From: Mycetocola zhujimingii
GTDB lineage: Bacteria > Actinomycetota > Actinomycetes > Actinomycetales > Microbacteriaceae
Length of the DNA: 64,000 bases
Direction of reading: 5' to 3'
NCBI RefSeq assembly: GCF_003065425.1
Contig: NZ_CP026949.1
Coordinates: forward strand, 558,001-622,000
The notes below the pieces were generated by a model. The model saw only the letters and a program-made list of their open reading frames with translations. It was not told the DNA's origin and ran no database searches. A program made the position numbers and the translations under genes. This document shows positions 49,549 to 58,773 of the stretch, in pieces (positions within the stretch are counted from its first letter, which is position 1; each line of letters opens with the position of its first letter).

Positions 49549-50684
49549 ACGCCCGAATCCACATGTCGTCCCCCGACGTCGGCGCGGTGGAAGAGGAGTT
49601 CGTAATGGGGGCTATGCGATCCGGGTGGATTGCACCACTGGGCCCAGACGTGGATGCGTTTGAGGCCGAAGTTGCGGCGCGAATCGGCGTGACTTACGCG
49701 GTGGCCCTGAGCTCGGGCACTGCTGCGTTACACCTGGCGCTGCTCGCCGCGGGCGTAGGGGAGGGCGACGTGGTTCTCACCTCGACGATGACCTTTGCCG
49801 CAACAGCCAACGCCATCAGCTACACGGGTGCAGAGCCATTCTTCATTGACTGCGACATTGCCACCGGGAACCTTGACCCGGTGCTCCTCCGGAGAGCTGT
49901 CGAACAGCTTCGGGAGGCGGGTGAAAACATCGGCGCCATTGTCCCCGTGGATTTGCTTGGCAAGACGGTCAACTACACCGAGATTTGCGCCATTGCCGAT
50001 GAGTTCGGAATTCCATTGATCGCCGATGCCGCTGAGTCGTTTGGGGCTACCCACCGCGGGCGCCCCGCCGGCTCATTCGGCCTGGCCTCGATTATTTCCT
50101 TCAACGGCAACAAGATCATGACCACCTCCGGCGGCGGGATGCTCCTCACGAATGACGGAGCAATGGCGGCCCGGGTTCGATACCTTGCGACGCAAGCGCG
50201 CCAGCCAGTTACGCACTATGAGCACACCGATATCGGGTATAACTACCGGCTCAGTAACATTCTCGCAGCGCTTGGCCGCGCTCAACTGACTCGCCTCGAC
50301 GAGATGATTGCGCGTCGACGGGCCATGCGGGACCGCTACCGCGAGTTCTTTGCCGCGGTGCCTGGAGTTGAAGTTTTTGGTGGTGCTGACGACGATGCCG
50401 ACAACTGTTGGCTTACGTCGGTCGTAATTGACTCAGCAGTTACCGGGTGGAGTGCGCGTGACCTCAGCGATGCGCTACTCGAAGACAATATTGAGAGTCG
50501 GCCGTTGTGGAAACCGATGCACGCGCAGCCTGTCTTCGTGGACTCTCGCTCTCTCACGAACGGAAGCTCGGAGCGGCTCTTTGAGCGTGGTTTGACCTTG
50601 CCGAGTGGTTCCGCGCTCGATGGCGCAGAGATCGCACGAGTGTTGACGGCCCTCTCCCGGTTCACGGAACGAGTGAACGCTTGA
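49545..50684 (+). CDS. DegT/DnrJ/EryC1/StrS aminotransferase (PglE-like)
   Basis: A 379-residue PLP enzyme that transfers an amino group to a 4-keto sugar nucleotide. The PLP lysine lies in SFNGNKIMTTSGGG near residue 188. The N-terminal MSSPDVGAVEEEFV, the active-site loop SSGTAALHLAL and IADAAESFGATHRG also fit. The product of the upstream dehydratase is the natural substrate, giving UDP-2-acetamido-4-amino-2,4,6-trideoxyhexose (inference). The ATG overlaps the previous stop (ATGA). Together with the dehydratase it parallels the first two steps of bacillosamine synthesis. Confidence 0.93.
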   Translation: MNARIHMSSPDVGAVEEEFVMGAMRSGWIAPLGPDVDAFEAEVAARIGVTYAVALSSGTAALHLALLAAGVGEGDVVLTSTMTFAATANAISYTGAEPFFIDCDIATGNLDPVLLRRAVEQLREAGENIGAIVPVDLLGKTVNYTEICAIADEFGIPLIADAAESFGATHRGRPAGSFGLASIISFNGNKIMTTSGGGMLLTNDGAMAARVRYLATQARQPVTHYEHTDIGYNYRLSNILAALGRAQLTRLDEMIARRRAMRDRYREFFAAVPGVEVFGGADDDADNCWLTSVVIDSAVTGWSARDLSDALLEDNIESRPLWKPMHAQPVFVDSRSLTNGSSERLFERGLTLPSGSALDGAEIARVLTALSRFTERVNA

Positions 50685-51772
50685 GCGCCAACGTCATGGC
50701 AACCGGCTTTCAGATACTCGATGCCGCAGACCCTCTTGAAGCCGAGGCTTGGAAAGATTTATGGAGTACCTGGCCTGGGCGTGAGGTGCATGCACACCCC
50801 TCTTATGTCGGTTTGTTTGCAGAACCGGGACAGAGAGTTCTGTGTGCAACATATGTTGACCCGGCCGGCGGCGCAATCCTGTACCCGTTCATCCTCCGCC
50901 CACTTGAGCCGGTCGACAGCTTTGGAACCGCTGCCGACATCGTCTCGCCATACGGATATGGCGGGCCTCAATGTTGGGGTCTTGCGGATCCCGACGCCAG
51001 TGCGCGCAGGTTTTGGGAACCCTTCGACGCATGGGCGGAGCAGAGCGGCATCGCCACCGAGTTCATCCGTTTTAGTTTGTTCTCAGAAAAGCTCTTGCCA
51101 TATCCGGGCGTTCTAGTGGACCGGCTAGCGAATATCGTGGTCCCCTTGGACGTCAGTGAAGACACGTTGTGGATGAGCTTCGATCGCAAGGTTCGGAAGA
51201 ACGTAAAAAAGGCTGAGCGAAGCGGCGTCACGATCACTGTCGACGAGACTGGAGCAGCGCTTGACGAGTTCATGCGGATCTACGTCGCAACCATGGATAG
51301 GCGCCAAGCGTCCAACGGATATTACTTTCCACGCACATTCTTCGACTCGATCCGACGGGAGTTGGTCGGACAGTATGCGTACTTCAACGCCGTCCTTGAA
51401 GGAAAGACAATCTCCACCGAACTTGTCTTGGTCTCCGAGCATTCGGTGTATTCGTTCCTGGGCGGCACAGATGAAACCGCCTTCGACCTACGCCCCAACG
51501 ACCTCTTGAAATTCGAAATCATGCGTTGGGCCCAGGCACGGGGCAAGAAGCACTTTGTGCTCGGGGGCGGTGCATCTGCGGGGGATGGCATCGAACGGTA
51601 CAAACGGGCTTTCTCGCCGGATGGTGCTGTTTCGTTCCGAAGCGGTCAGCGGGTCCTGAAGCCTGAACTCGTAGCCGCGCTCGTCGCTCGAAGGAAACGC
51701 GAATATGTTGCGGAAGGAACTGTCTGGCCCGATGACTCGACCTACTTTCCTTCGTATCGGCTGCCGCTGTGA
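50681..51772 (+). CDS. FemAB/GNAT-like acyl- or aminoacyltransferase
   Basis: A 363-residue protein with the double-GNAT fold of FemX/FemAB-type enzymes. Characteristic segments are WMSFDRKVRKNVKKAERSGV (about 165-184) and HFVLGGGASAGDGIERYKRA (about 288-307), as in lipid-linked oligosaccharide cluster FemAB proteins. Members transfer amino acids or acyl groups to peptidoglycan precursors or glycans; here modification of the amino sugar is likely (inference). TTG 50681 overlaps the previous stop; ATG 50696 is an alternative five codons later. Confidence 0.88.
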   Translation: MSANVMATGFQILDAADPLEAEAWKDLWSTWPGREVHAHPSYVGLFAEPGQRVLCATYVDPAGGAILYPFILRPLEPVDSFGTAADIVSPYGYGGPQCWGLADPDASARRFWEPFDAWAEQSGIATEFIRFSLFSEKLLPYPGVLVDRLANIVVPLDVSEDTLWMSFDRKVRKNVKKAERSGVTITVDETGAALDEFMRIYVATMDRRQASNGYYFPRTFFDSIRRELVGQYAYFNAVLEGKTISTELVLVSEHSVYSFLGGTDETAFDLRPNDLLKFEIMRWAQARGKKHFVLGGGASAGDGIERYKRAFSPDGAVSFRSGQRVLKPELVAALVARRKREYVAEGTVWPDDSTYFPSYRLPL

Positions 51773-53652
51773 TGCGCCAACGAGAAATCGAGGATCAGAC
51801 TGTTTTGGACGGCAATAAACGACGCTTGAAAGTGCTGCTCTTGACGCAGTGGTTCGACCCGGAGCCCACCTTCAAAGGGCTGCTCTTTGCTAAGCAGCTC
51901 CGGGCACTCGGCTACGACGTGCGTGTACTAACGGGGTTTCCGAACTATCCCGGGGGAAAACTCTACGACGGTTATCGGATTCGCCTCTTTCAGCAGGAAG
52001 AAATCGAAGGCATACCCGTACTGCGAGTTCCCCTCTATCCCAGCCACGACAGTTCAGGTGCGCGTCGCGCCTTAAACTACTTGACGTTTGCGTTGTCAGC
52101 GTCCGTGGCAGCGCTCCTCATACGTCGTCCCGACGTCGCATACGTGTACCACCCGCCGGCAACCGTCGGATTGCCGGCGATCTGCTTGAAGTGGTTTCGT
52201 GGCGTCCCATTTGTTTATGACGTTCAGGATCTGTGGCCCGATACTCTCGGCGCAACGGGGATGGTCAGCCAGTCACGCGTTCTCAAAGCCGTTGGCAGTG
52301 TGATGAAGTACATCTATCGCAGCGCAACTCATATTGTCGTGCTCTCGGACGGCTTCAAGAAGACAATTACTCGACGGGGAGTGCCAGGAGACAAGATCGA
52401 CGTAATCCCAAACTGGGCTGATGAAGATCAGCTCACTGTCGCAGGCCCGTCGGCTGCGGCTCGCACGGATGGCTCATTCACTGTCACCTTCGCGGGCAAT
52501 GTCGGCCGAGGTCAGGCGCTCGGTACCCTGCTGGATGCCGCCGAACTAATGGCGGCTGACCGAAGAGTGCGGTTTGTGATTGTCGGCGGGGGGCTGGAGG
52601 TGAGCACCCTGAAGGCCGAAGCTCAAAGACGCCAGCTTGCGAACGTCAAATTCCTTAAGCGTCGGCCACTCTCCGAGATTGGTGAGGTTCTCGGTGCTGC
52701 GGACGCACTATTGGTACATCTCAAGGACGACCCGCTGTTCGAAATCACGATTCCGTCGAAAACGCAGGCCTATCTCCTTGCGGGACGCCCGATCCTCATG
52801 GGCGTCAGAGGCGACGCCGCCCGTATGGTCCAGGAGGCGGGCGCAGGTGTGGCGTTCAGCCCGGAGGACCCTGAGGACCTCGTCAAGGGAATCGAAACTC
52901 TTCTAGACCTGAGCCCGGGGGAGCGGCAGAGTATGGGACTAGCCGGGCAGAAGTACTACAGCGAGAAGCTCTCCCTGAGTGTCGGCGCACGTCGGTTCAG
53001 CGAGGTATTGGACGCTGCAAGCCTTCTCCAACCCCGCACTCTTGCGGCTAAGCGCGCACTCGACGTAGCTGTGTCGGGATTGGGTATGGCTGTACTGGCG
53101 GTGCCGTTCCTCTGCGTAGCCGGTGTTGTTCGAATCGGGATCGGCGCCCCCGTCATATTCAAACAAGAGCGGCCTGGCCGTGACGACGTTCCGTTTATGT
53201 TGCTCAAGTTCAGGACTATGACGAACGCGCGCGGAGATAACGGCGAGCTGCTGCCAGACAAAGAGAGGCTCACCCGATTGGGCTCATTCTTGCGCCGTTC
53301 AAGTCTGGACGAGATCCCGGAATTGTGGAATGTGTTTCGCGGGCAAATGTCTTTGGTAGGCCCTCGACCGCTGTTACTTCGTTACACCAAACACTTCACC
53401 GCGGAAGAGCGAATCCGACTGAAGGTGCGCCCAGGCATAACGGGGCTCGCACAGGTAAATGGGAGAAACACGGCTTCCTGGGACCGCCGACTCGCGCTCG
53501 ACGTGGAATACGTCAAGAACCTCAGCTTGGGCCTCGACGTGAAGGTCTTGTGGCGGACGCTGGGCAAAGTCTTCAGCAGCAGCGGGGTCGTCGTGGACGC
53601 GGAATCACTAATGCTCAACTTGGACGACGAGCGAGCGAAGGCGATTCGATAG
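51769..53652 (+). CDS. Fused GT4 glycosyltransferase and monotopic phosphoglycosyltransferase
   Basis: A 627-residue fusion. Residues about 20-410 form a GT-B glycosyltransferase (GT4; VLLLTQWFDPEP, DVQDLWPDT, VTFAGNVGRGQALG, then a C-terminal lobe). Residues about 425-627 form a PglC/WcaJ-type phosphoglycosyltransferase: membrane-inserting helix (ALDVAVSGLGMAVLAVPFL), LLKFRTMT, the catalytic Asp-Glu pair in SSLDEIPELWN, and SLVGPRPL. The second domain loads the first sugar phosphate on polyprenyl phosphate and the first probably adds the next sugar. GTG or ATG start near 51769 overlaps the FemAB gene. These two steps are usually separate proteins. Confidence 0.92.
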   Translation: MMRQREIEDQTVLDGNKRRLKVLLLTQWFDPEPTFKGLLFAKQLRALGYDVRVLTGFPNYPGGKLYDGYRIRLFQQEEIEGIPVLRVPLYPSHDSSGARRALNYLTFALSASVAALLIRRPDVAYVYHPPATVGLPAICLKWFRGVPFVYDVQDLWPDTLGATGMVSQSRVLKAVGSVMKYIYRSATHIVVLSDGFKKTITRRGVPGDKIDVIPNWADEDQLTVAGPSAAARTDGSFTVTFAGNVGRGQALGTLLDAAELMAADRRVRFVIVGGGLEVSTLKAEAQRRQLANVKFLKRRPLSEIGEVLGAADALLVHLKDDPLFEITIPSKTQAYLLAGRPILMGVRGDAARMVQEAGAGVAFSPEDPEDLVKGIETLLDLSPGERQSMGLAGQKYYSEKLSLSVGARRFSEVLDAASLLQPRTLAAKRALDVAVSGLGMAVLAVPFLCVAGVVRIGIGAPVIFKQERPGRDDVPFMLLKFRTMTNARGDNGELLPDKERLTRLGSFLRRSSLDEIPELWNVFRGQMSLVGPRPLLLRYTKHFTAEERIRLKVRPGITGLAQVNGRNTASWDRRLALDVEYVKNLSLGLDVKVLWRTLGKVFSSSGVVVDAESLMLNLDDERAKAIR

Positions 53653-54458
53653 TGCTGTCAACTTCCATACGCGCGTTACAAATAGACGACATTCCGGCAG
53701 TTGTCCGTCTCCTGCGTACTTCTTTCGAGCCGCACCTCTGGCCGTTGATGACATACACGCAGTCTGGGGTCGCACGCTATCTTGCAGCACCGCTTCGTTT
53801 TCCCGGTGCCACCCCATCGACGACTTCGCTAGTGCTGGTAGGGGGCGAGGGCGAGCAGCAAGCAGGGGTAATCGGTTTCGCTGATTTCCGGATTGTAGAC
53901 ACCGCCCACGCGCACCTCTCATACATCTGCGTGGCGGAGGAAGCACGCGGCAACGGGTTTGCGTCCTTGCTGATCCGCGAATTCGTCAGGATGCATCCTG
54001 AGGTGACGACGATGAGTCTTGACGTTTTCCGCGATAACGGTGCTGCCCGGTCCCTCTACACCAGACTCGGTTTCCGAGATTCCGGTAGCTCGGTATGGAT
54101 CACGCGACAGCTGCCAGAGGCACGGGGCGTTGTTGCTGTGGACAATTTACCTTTTGCGCTCGCTGCGCATTCTGCGTACGGATTTTGCGAGCTGAATGTC
54201 CGTCGAAGCGTTGGAGGGCGGCGCTACGGTTTGCTCGGAGATGCGACGGTCCGTACTTTCTCCGCGGAGGACTTCGATGAGGACGAGCCACTCGCCGCCC
54301 TCCACGCGATGTTTGCCGGAATGACCACTGCTCTTTATGTCGCACCCGAGGATGAGCTCGCGCTCATAAAGAGCGATTTCGAGGTTGTCAAAACGAATAA
54401 CCGGATGTCGCTTTCTTGGCAAGTCGTCACTCCGCCCCCGTGGTTAGGACCCGTATGA
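53652..54458 (+). CDS. GNAT family N-acetyltransferase with C-terminal extension
   Basis: A 268-residue protein. The first ~150 residues are a GNAT domain, with the acetyl-CoA loop ARGNGFASLLI near residue 97 and NGAARSLYTRLGFR near 130. The remaining ~110 residues have no family I recognise. It may N-acetylate the amino sugar made upstream, a step done by PglD-type enzymes of another fold in Campylobacter (inference). GTG 53652 overlaps the last base of the previous stop codon. Its end overlaps the next start (ATGA). Confidence 0.8.
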   Translation: MLSTSIRALQIDDIPAVVRLLRTSFEPHLWPLMTYTQSGVARYLAAPLRFPGATPSTTSLVLVGGEGEQQAGVIGFADFRIVDTAHAHLSYICVAEEARGNGFASLLIREFVRMHPEVTTMSLDVFRDNGAARSLYTRLGFRDSGSSVWITRQLPEARGVVAVDNLPFALAAHSAYGFCELNVRRSVGGRRYGLLGDATVRTFSAEDFDEDEPLAALHAMFAGMTTALYVAPEDELALIKSDFEVVKTNNRMSLSWQVVTPPPWLGPV

Positions 54459-55408
54459 ACTCGAAAATATCCAAGTCTGCTGTCAGTACCTCGAATGCTT
54501 ACCAGCCCGCGTTCTTCTATAACTCGGCACGAGAGGGAATGCGCGATCTTCTCGAGAACGTGCCGCTCTCCGAGGGGGGAGTGTTGCTCCCAGGTTTCAT
54601 CGGTTGGTCGCCGCGTGAGGGAAGTGGCGTGTTCGATCCCGTCCGAGAGGCACACATCCCGTATGGGTTTTATTCGCTGAATGGCGACCTGTCGGTGGAC
54701 ATCGACGATCTCGAACGTCGCTTGGAGGCTGGGACCTTCAACGTCCTCGTCCTGATTCACTATTTTGGCCGGACCGACCCGTATCTCAAACGCGTTCGCC
54801 AGCTCGCCGATGCGCACGGTGCGTTACTCATCGAAGATTTGGCGCACGGGTTCTTTACTGCCCGCGGGGGCGGCGAGGCCGGACGACACGGAGACGCGAG
54901 TCTTTTTTCCCTCCACAAGCAGTTCCCACTTACCGACGGTGGATTAGTCAGTTACGCGAACCCAAGGCTGGTCAGCGGTCAAGTGGAAACGAGACCAGAA
55001 CTTGCGTCCAAGGTCCTTTCCTATGACTGGCGCGGAATTGCGAAATCTCGGCGCCGTACGTTTGCCACGTTGACGTCGTTGTTGTCGGACCTTCCCGAAT
55101 TAGACCGCAAGTTCAAGCTCCTGTGGCCCGCTCTCGATGATCACGATGTGCCGCAATCGCTTCCCGTTTACATACTCGGCGAGAATCGAAGTCAGATATA
55201 CGACCGAATGAACGCCGACGGCTATGGCATGGTGAGTTTGTACCACACGCTTATCCCGCAGCTTGCGGGAGGCTTCCCTTCGCTTGTTACTCTTTCGCGT
55301 CACATCCTCAATTTCCCCGTCCACCAGGATGTCGACCACACGCTCCTGGTTGCGATGGTCGAATCGTTTAGGTCCCATCTGGGTCCTCCTGATGAGGCAG
55401 CTTGGTGA
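54455..55408 (+). CDS. DegT/DnrJ-type aminotransferase-like protein, short form
   Basis: A 317-residue protein with a DegT-like core: LLIEDLAHGFF (PLP-binding region) and SLFSLHKQFPLTDGG, with a Lys in the position of the PLP lysine. It is shorter than typical sugar aminotransferases (360-390) and the N-terminal substrate loop is shortened. It may be a second sugar aminotransferase or a related enzyme. ATG 54455 overlaps the previous stop by four bases. Downstream are the UDP-FucNAc genes, whose sugars need no transamination. Confidence 0.78.
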   Translation: MNSKISKSAVSTSNAYQPAFFYNSAREGMRDLLENVPLSEGGVLLPGFIGWSPREGSGVFDPVREAHIPYGFYSLNGDLSVDIDDLERRLEAGTFNVLVLIHYFGRTDPYLKRVRQLADAHGALLIEDLAHGFFTARGGGEAGRHGDASLFSLHKQFPLTDGGLVSYANPRLVSGQVETRPELASKVLSYDWRGIAKSRRRTFATLTSLLSDLPELDRKFKLLWPALDDHDVPQSLPVYILGENRSQIYDRMNADGYGMVSLYHTLIPQLAGGFPSLVTLSRHILNFPVHQDVDHTLLVAMVESFRSHLGPPDEAAW

Positions 55409-55464
55409 CGAACATCGTTGGTCAGGCAATGGGGACAACAACTTTAGACAAACGGAATGGAAAA

Positions 55465-56511
55465 ATGACAGATAGCTATGAGGGCAAGCGCATCCTGGTG
55501 ACCGGGGGTACAGGGTCTTTTGGTCACACCGTGGCCGAGAAGCTCTTGGCTCGGGGAGTCGAGGAAGTCCGCATTCTGAGTCGCGATGAAGCGAAACAAG
55601 ATCTCATGCGGCATGAGCTTGCGGATTCCCGGCTTCGCTTCTACGTCGGCGACATCAGAGACTACCTCAGCGTCGAACGGGCTATAAGAGAAGTCGACTA
55701 TGTCTTCCACGCCGCAGCTCTCAAACAGGTGCCATCCTGCGAGTTTTTCCCGATGGAAGCCATCAAGACAAATGTGCAAGGAAGTGAGAACGTCATTCGC
55801 GCTGCTGATCAAGCTGGCGTTGCTTCCGTCGTGTGCCTGAGCACGGACAAGGCGGTCTACCCCGTAAACGCGATGGGGATGAGTAAAGCAATGATGGAAA
55901 AAGTCGCCCAGTCTTACGGGCTCAATAATCCCAATGCTTCGACTACGGTGTCCTGTGTCCGCTACGGCAACGTCATGTACTCCCGTGGTTCCGTGATTCC
56001 CCTCTTTATCCGCCAGCTAAAGTCGGGGAAGAACCTCACAGTGACGAATCCCGACATGACGCGGTTCATGATGTCTCTGACAAGCTCGGTGGACCTCGTG
56101 GAGTTCGCTTTTCAGCACGCGAAGCAGGGCGATCTTTTTATTCGGAAAGCGCAGTCATGCACCGTGCGTGATCTCGCGCAAGCGGTGATCAACCTCTTCC
56201 AGTCCGATTCAAAGGTCGAGGTCATCGGAACGCGTCACGCGGAGAAGCTCTCTGAGGCGCTCGCCAGCCGAGAGGAGCTTTCGCGAGCCCAGGACATGGG
56301 GGACTACTTCCGCATTCAGGCTGACAAGCGTGACTTGAATTACAAGGTCTATTTTGAAGAGGGAGATGTCTCGCAGACGGCGTACAGCGACTACGACTCC
56401 CACACGGTCGACCGCATGGACGTTCCGGAGGTCGAACAGATGCTGCTTTCGCTGCCCGAGGTTCGCGCGGAACTGGCGGCAGCCGGTCTCCTCCTTTTGC
56501 AGGCAGGGTAG
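55465..56511 (+). CDS. capE: UDP-GlcNAc 4,6-dehydratase/5-epimerase of UDP-L-FucNAc synthesis
   Basis: A 348-residue soluble SDR, homologous to CapE/FnlA, catalysing the first step of UDP-N-acetyl-L-fucosamine synthesis. Motifs: TGGTGSFG near residue 14, HAAALKQVPSCEFFPMEAI, the MxxxK active site in MGMSKAMMEK, and STDKAVYPVNAMG. Unlike the 47.7 kb enzyme it lacks membrane helices. ATG 55465 gives a length close to the family's ~340-345; the upstream frame from 55402 overlaps the end of the previous gene. Followed by CapF and CapG equivalents. Confidence 0.93.
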   Translation: MTDSYEGKRILVTGGTGSFGHTVAEKLLARGVEEVRILSRDEAKQDLMRHELADSRLRFYVGDIRDYLSVERAIREVDYVFHAAALKQVPSCEFFPMEAIKTNVQGSENVIRAADQAGVASVVCLSTDKAVYPVNAMGMSKAMMEKVAQSYGLNNPNASTTVSCVRYGNVMYSRGSVIPLFIRQLKSGKNLTVTNPDMTRFMMSLTSSVDLVEFAFQHAKQGDLFIRKAQSCTVRDLAQAVINLFQSDSKVEVIGTRHAEKLSEALASREELSRAQDMGDYFRIQADKRDLNYKVYFEEGDVSQTAYSDYDSHTVDRMDVPEVEQMLLSLPEVRAELAAAGLLLLQAG

Positions 56512-56513
56512 TT

Positions 56514-57608
56514 GTGAGCCATGTGGCCCTGACCGGGGCGAAGGGTTTTCTTGGCTGGCACACGCGCTGCGCCGCGCGCGAAAATGGCGTGGCAGTTCAG
56601 ACTATTCCCCTTGGTGACCGGTACTCCGGTGGTTCAGCAGCCCAGTCGATGAGCGGCGCCTCGCGTGTCGTGCATCTTGCTGGCGTCAACAGAGGAACTG
56701 ATGACGAGGTGCGGGATGGGAACAAGCGCCTCGCGGAGCAAGTGGCAGACTCCATCACAAGGGCTGAGGATCCTCCACGATCGGTCGTCTTCGCGAACTC
56801 AACGCAGTCCGGAAACGGGTCGCTGTACGGCGCAGCTAAGGCGGACGCTTCGGATACCCTCCGGAATGCGGCGGAGCAGGTCGGCGCGTCTTTCCACGAC
56901 GTTATTCTTCCCAACCTGTTCGGCGAACACGGCGTGCCGTTCTATAACGCTGTCACAGCAACATTCAGCCACCTGATCGCGAACGGCGAACGTCCCAGCG
57001 TTGACAATGACAAAGAATTGACGCTCCTGCATGCTCAGGATGCGGCGGACGTGCTTCTTGGTACCGTCGACGCAGCTCAGCAGTCGGGCCTCGAGGTGCA
57101 AGAAACGGTGAGCGGTCTTTTGGCTCGCCTGACCGCGATCGATGAGGTCTACCGCCGGGGAGAAATCCCGGATGTCGCTTCGACGTTCGACAGGAACCTG
57201 TTCAATACTTTCCGTTCGTACACGTTCCCTGCCCAGACGCCGATCGGGTTGACACGTCACGCAGACGCGCGGGGTTCCTTCTTTGAGATCATTCGATCGC
57301 ACGGAGGGAACGGTCAGTCCTCATTCTCGACGACCGTTCCAGGGATCAGCCGTGGTGACCACTTCCACAGGCGCAAAGTTGAGCGTTTCACGGTGCTCTC
57401 AGGATCTGCGACGATCTCCCTGCGCAAGCTCTTCACCGACGACGTCTTTGAGTTCAGGGTTACCGGCGACGAGCCTGCAGCCGTAGACATGCCCACGATG
57501 TGGACGCACAAGATCACCAACACCGGGACAGACGATCTCTACACCTCGTTCTGGTCCAACGACATTTTCGACCCCGACGCTCCCGACACGATCGCAGAGG
57601 CTGTTTAA
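56514..57608 (+). CDS. capF: Bifunctional reductase/cupin enzyme of UDP-L-FucNAc synthesis
   Basis: A 364-residue two-domain enzyme like CapF/FnlB: an N-terminal SDR domain (VALTGAKGFLGWHT at the start, NRGTDDEV, LPNLFGEHGVPFYN) that reduces the keto sugar, and a C-terminal cupin (about 245-364; FFEIIRSHGGNGQSSFSTT, GDHFHRRKVERF) that performs 3-epimerisation. GTG 56514 follows the previous stop by two bases, with SHVALTGAKGF at the start. Length matches the family. Confidence 0.93.
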   Translation: MSHVALTGAKGFLGWHTRCAARENGVAVQTIPLGDRYSGGSAAQSMSGASRVVHLAGVNRGTDDEVRDGNKRLAEQVADSITRAEDPPRSVVFANSTQSGNGSLYGAAKADASDTLRNAAEQVGASFHDVILPNLFGEHGVPFYNAVTATFSHLIANGERPSVDNDKELTLLHAQDAADVLLGTVDAAQQSGLEVQETVSGLLARLTAIDEVYRRGEIPDVASTFDRNLFNTFRSYTFPAQTPIGLTRHADARGSFFEIIRSHGGNGQSSFSTTVPGISRGDHFHRRKVERFTVLSGSATISLRKLFTDDVFEFRVTGDEPAAVDMPTMWTHKITNTGTDDLYTSFWSNDIFDPDAPDTIAEAV

Positions 57609-57610
57609 CC

Positions 57611-58753
57611 ATGACCGACCGTTTGAAAGTATTGACCGTCGTAGGAACACGACCCGAGATCATCCGGCTCGCGGCGACGATCAAACGCCTCGACAAATAC
57701 ACCGACCATGTCCTCGTGCACACCGGCCAGAACTATGACTACGAGCTCAACGAGGTCTTCTTTGAGGACCTGGGACTGCGGCGTCCGGATCATTTCCTGG
57801 AGTCCGACACGTCGTCATTGGGAGCCGTGCTCGGATCGATCCTCCAGAAAATCGAGAGGGTACTCATCGAGGAAAAGCCGGATGCCGTCGTGATCCTGGG
57901 CGATACGAACAGTTGCATCTCCGCCGTCATGGCGAAACGAATGAAGATACCGGTTTATCACATGGAAGCGGGTAATCGATCATTCGACGAGAACGTCCCA
58001 GAGGAGACAAATCGGCGACTTGTTGACCACGTATCTGACTACAACCTCGTGTATACGGAGCATGCCCGTAGAAACCTGTTGGCAGAAGGCATACATCCGT
58101 CGCGGATTCTGCTGACCGGGTCGCCCATGAAGGAGGTCCTCAGCGGTAATGAAGAAGCAATTGCTTCGAGCACGGTCATGGAGCAGCAGGGCCTGGTGGC
58201 AGGTGGATTCTTCCTGGTAAGCCTTCACCGGGAGGAGAACGTTGACAATGCGGAGAGGCTCGCCTCCGTCCTCCAGGCCTTACGTGCGATTAGAACCAGG
58301 TATGGGCTGCCGGTGCTGGTCTCCACGCATCCTCGAACGAAAAATCGACTCGAACAACAGCCCGCCGACGCCAAGAGCGACTTGATCTTCCATGCCCCAT
58401 TCGGTTTCAACGATTATGTCCATCTGCAGCAGAACGCAAAACTGGTGTTGTCGGACAGCGGGACTATCAGCGAAGAATCTTCTCTCCTTGGGTTTCCCGC
58501 AGTTTCGCTGAGGGATGCAATCGAGCGGCCGGAAGCTATCGATACGGGGGTCACGATCACCGCGGGGGTTGAGACCGACAGCGTGCTTGACGCCGTCGAA
58601 ATGACTCTCGCACAGTTTCTCGAGGACGGTCCTGCCGCGATACCCGCTGACTACTGCATCCCGGATGCGTCTCGTCGAGCAGTTAGTTTCATTCGGTCCA
58701 CCGCCGCCACGCATCATTCTCGAACCGGTATCCGGGGTTTCCGTGGCGAGTGA
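57611..58753 (+). CDS. capG: UDP-sugar 2-epimerase of UDP-L-FucNAc synthesis (WecB/CapG type)
   Basis: A 380-residue non-hydrolysing 2-epimerase that makes UDP-L-FucNAc in the last step. Family motifs: VVGTRPEIIRLAATIK at the N-terminus, HTGQNYDYELNEVFFEDL near 36, VHGDTNS-like (ILGDTNSCISA), MEAGNRSFDENVPEETNRR near 120, and SDSGTISEESSLLG near 285. The position after CapE and CapF, not a teichoic-acid context, decides CapG over WecB. ATG 57611 gives the normal length; a longer frame starts inside the previous gene. Confidence 0.93.
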   Translation: MTDRLKVLTVVGTRPEIIRLAATIKRLDKYTDHVLVHTGQNYDYELNEVFFEDLGLRRPDHFLESDTSSLGAVLGSILQKIERVLIEEKPDAVVILGDTNSCISAVMAKRMKIPVYHMEAGNRSFDENVPEETNRRLVDHVSDYNLVYTEHARRNLLAEGIHPSRILLTGSPMKEVLSGNEEAIASSTVMEQQGLVAGGFFLVSLHREENVDNAERLASVLQALRAIRTRYGLPVLVSTHPRTKNRLEQQPADAKSDLIFHAPFGFNDYVHLQQNAKLVLSDSGTISEESSLLGFPAVSLRDAIERPEAIDTGVTITAGVETDSVLDAVEMTLAQFLEDGPAAIPADYCIPDASRRAVSFIRSTAATHHSRTGIRGFRGE

Positions 58754-58773
58754 TGTTTGCGAGGGCGGTTTAG

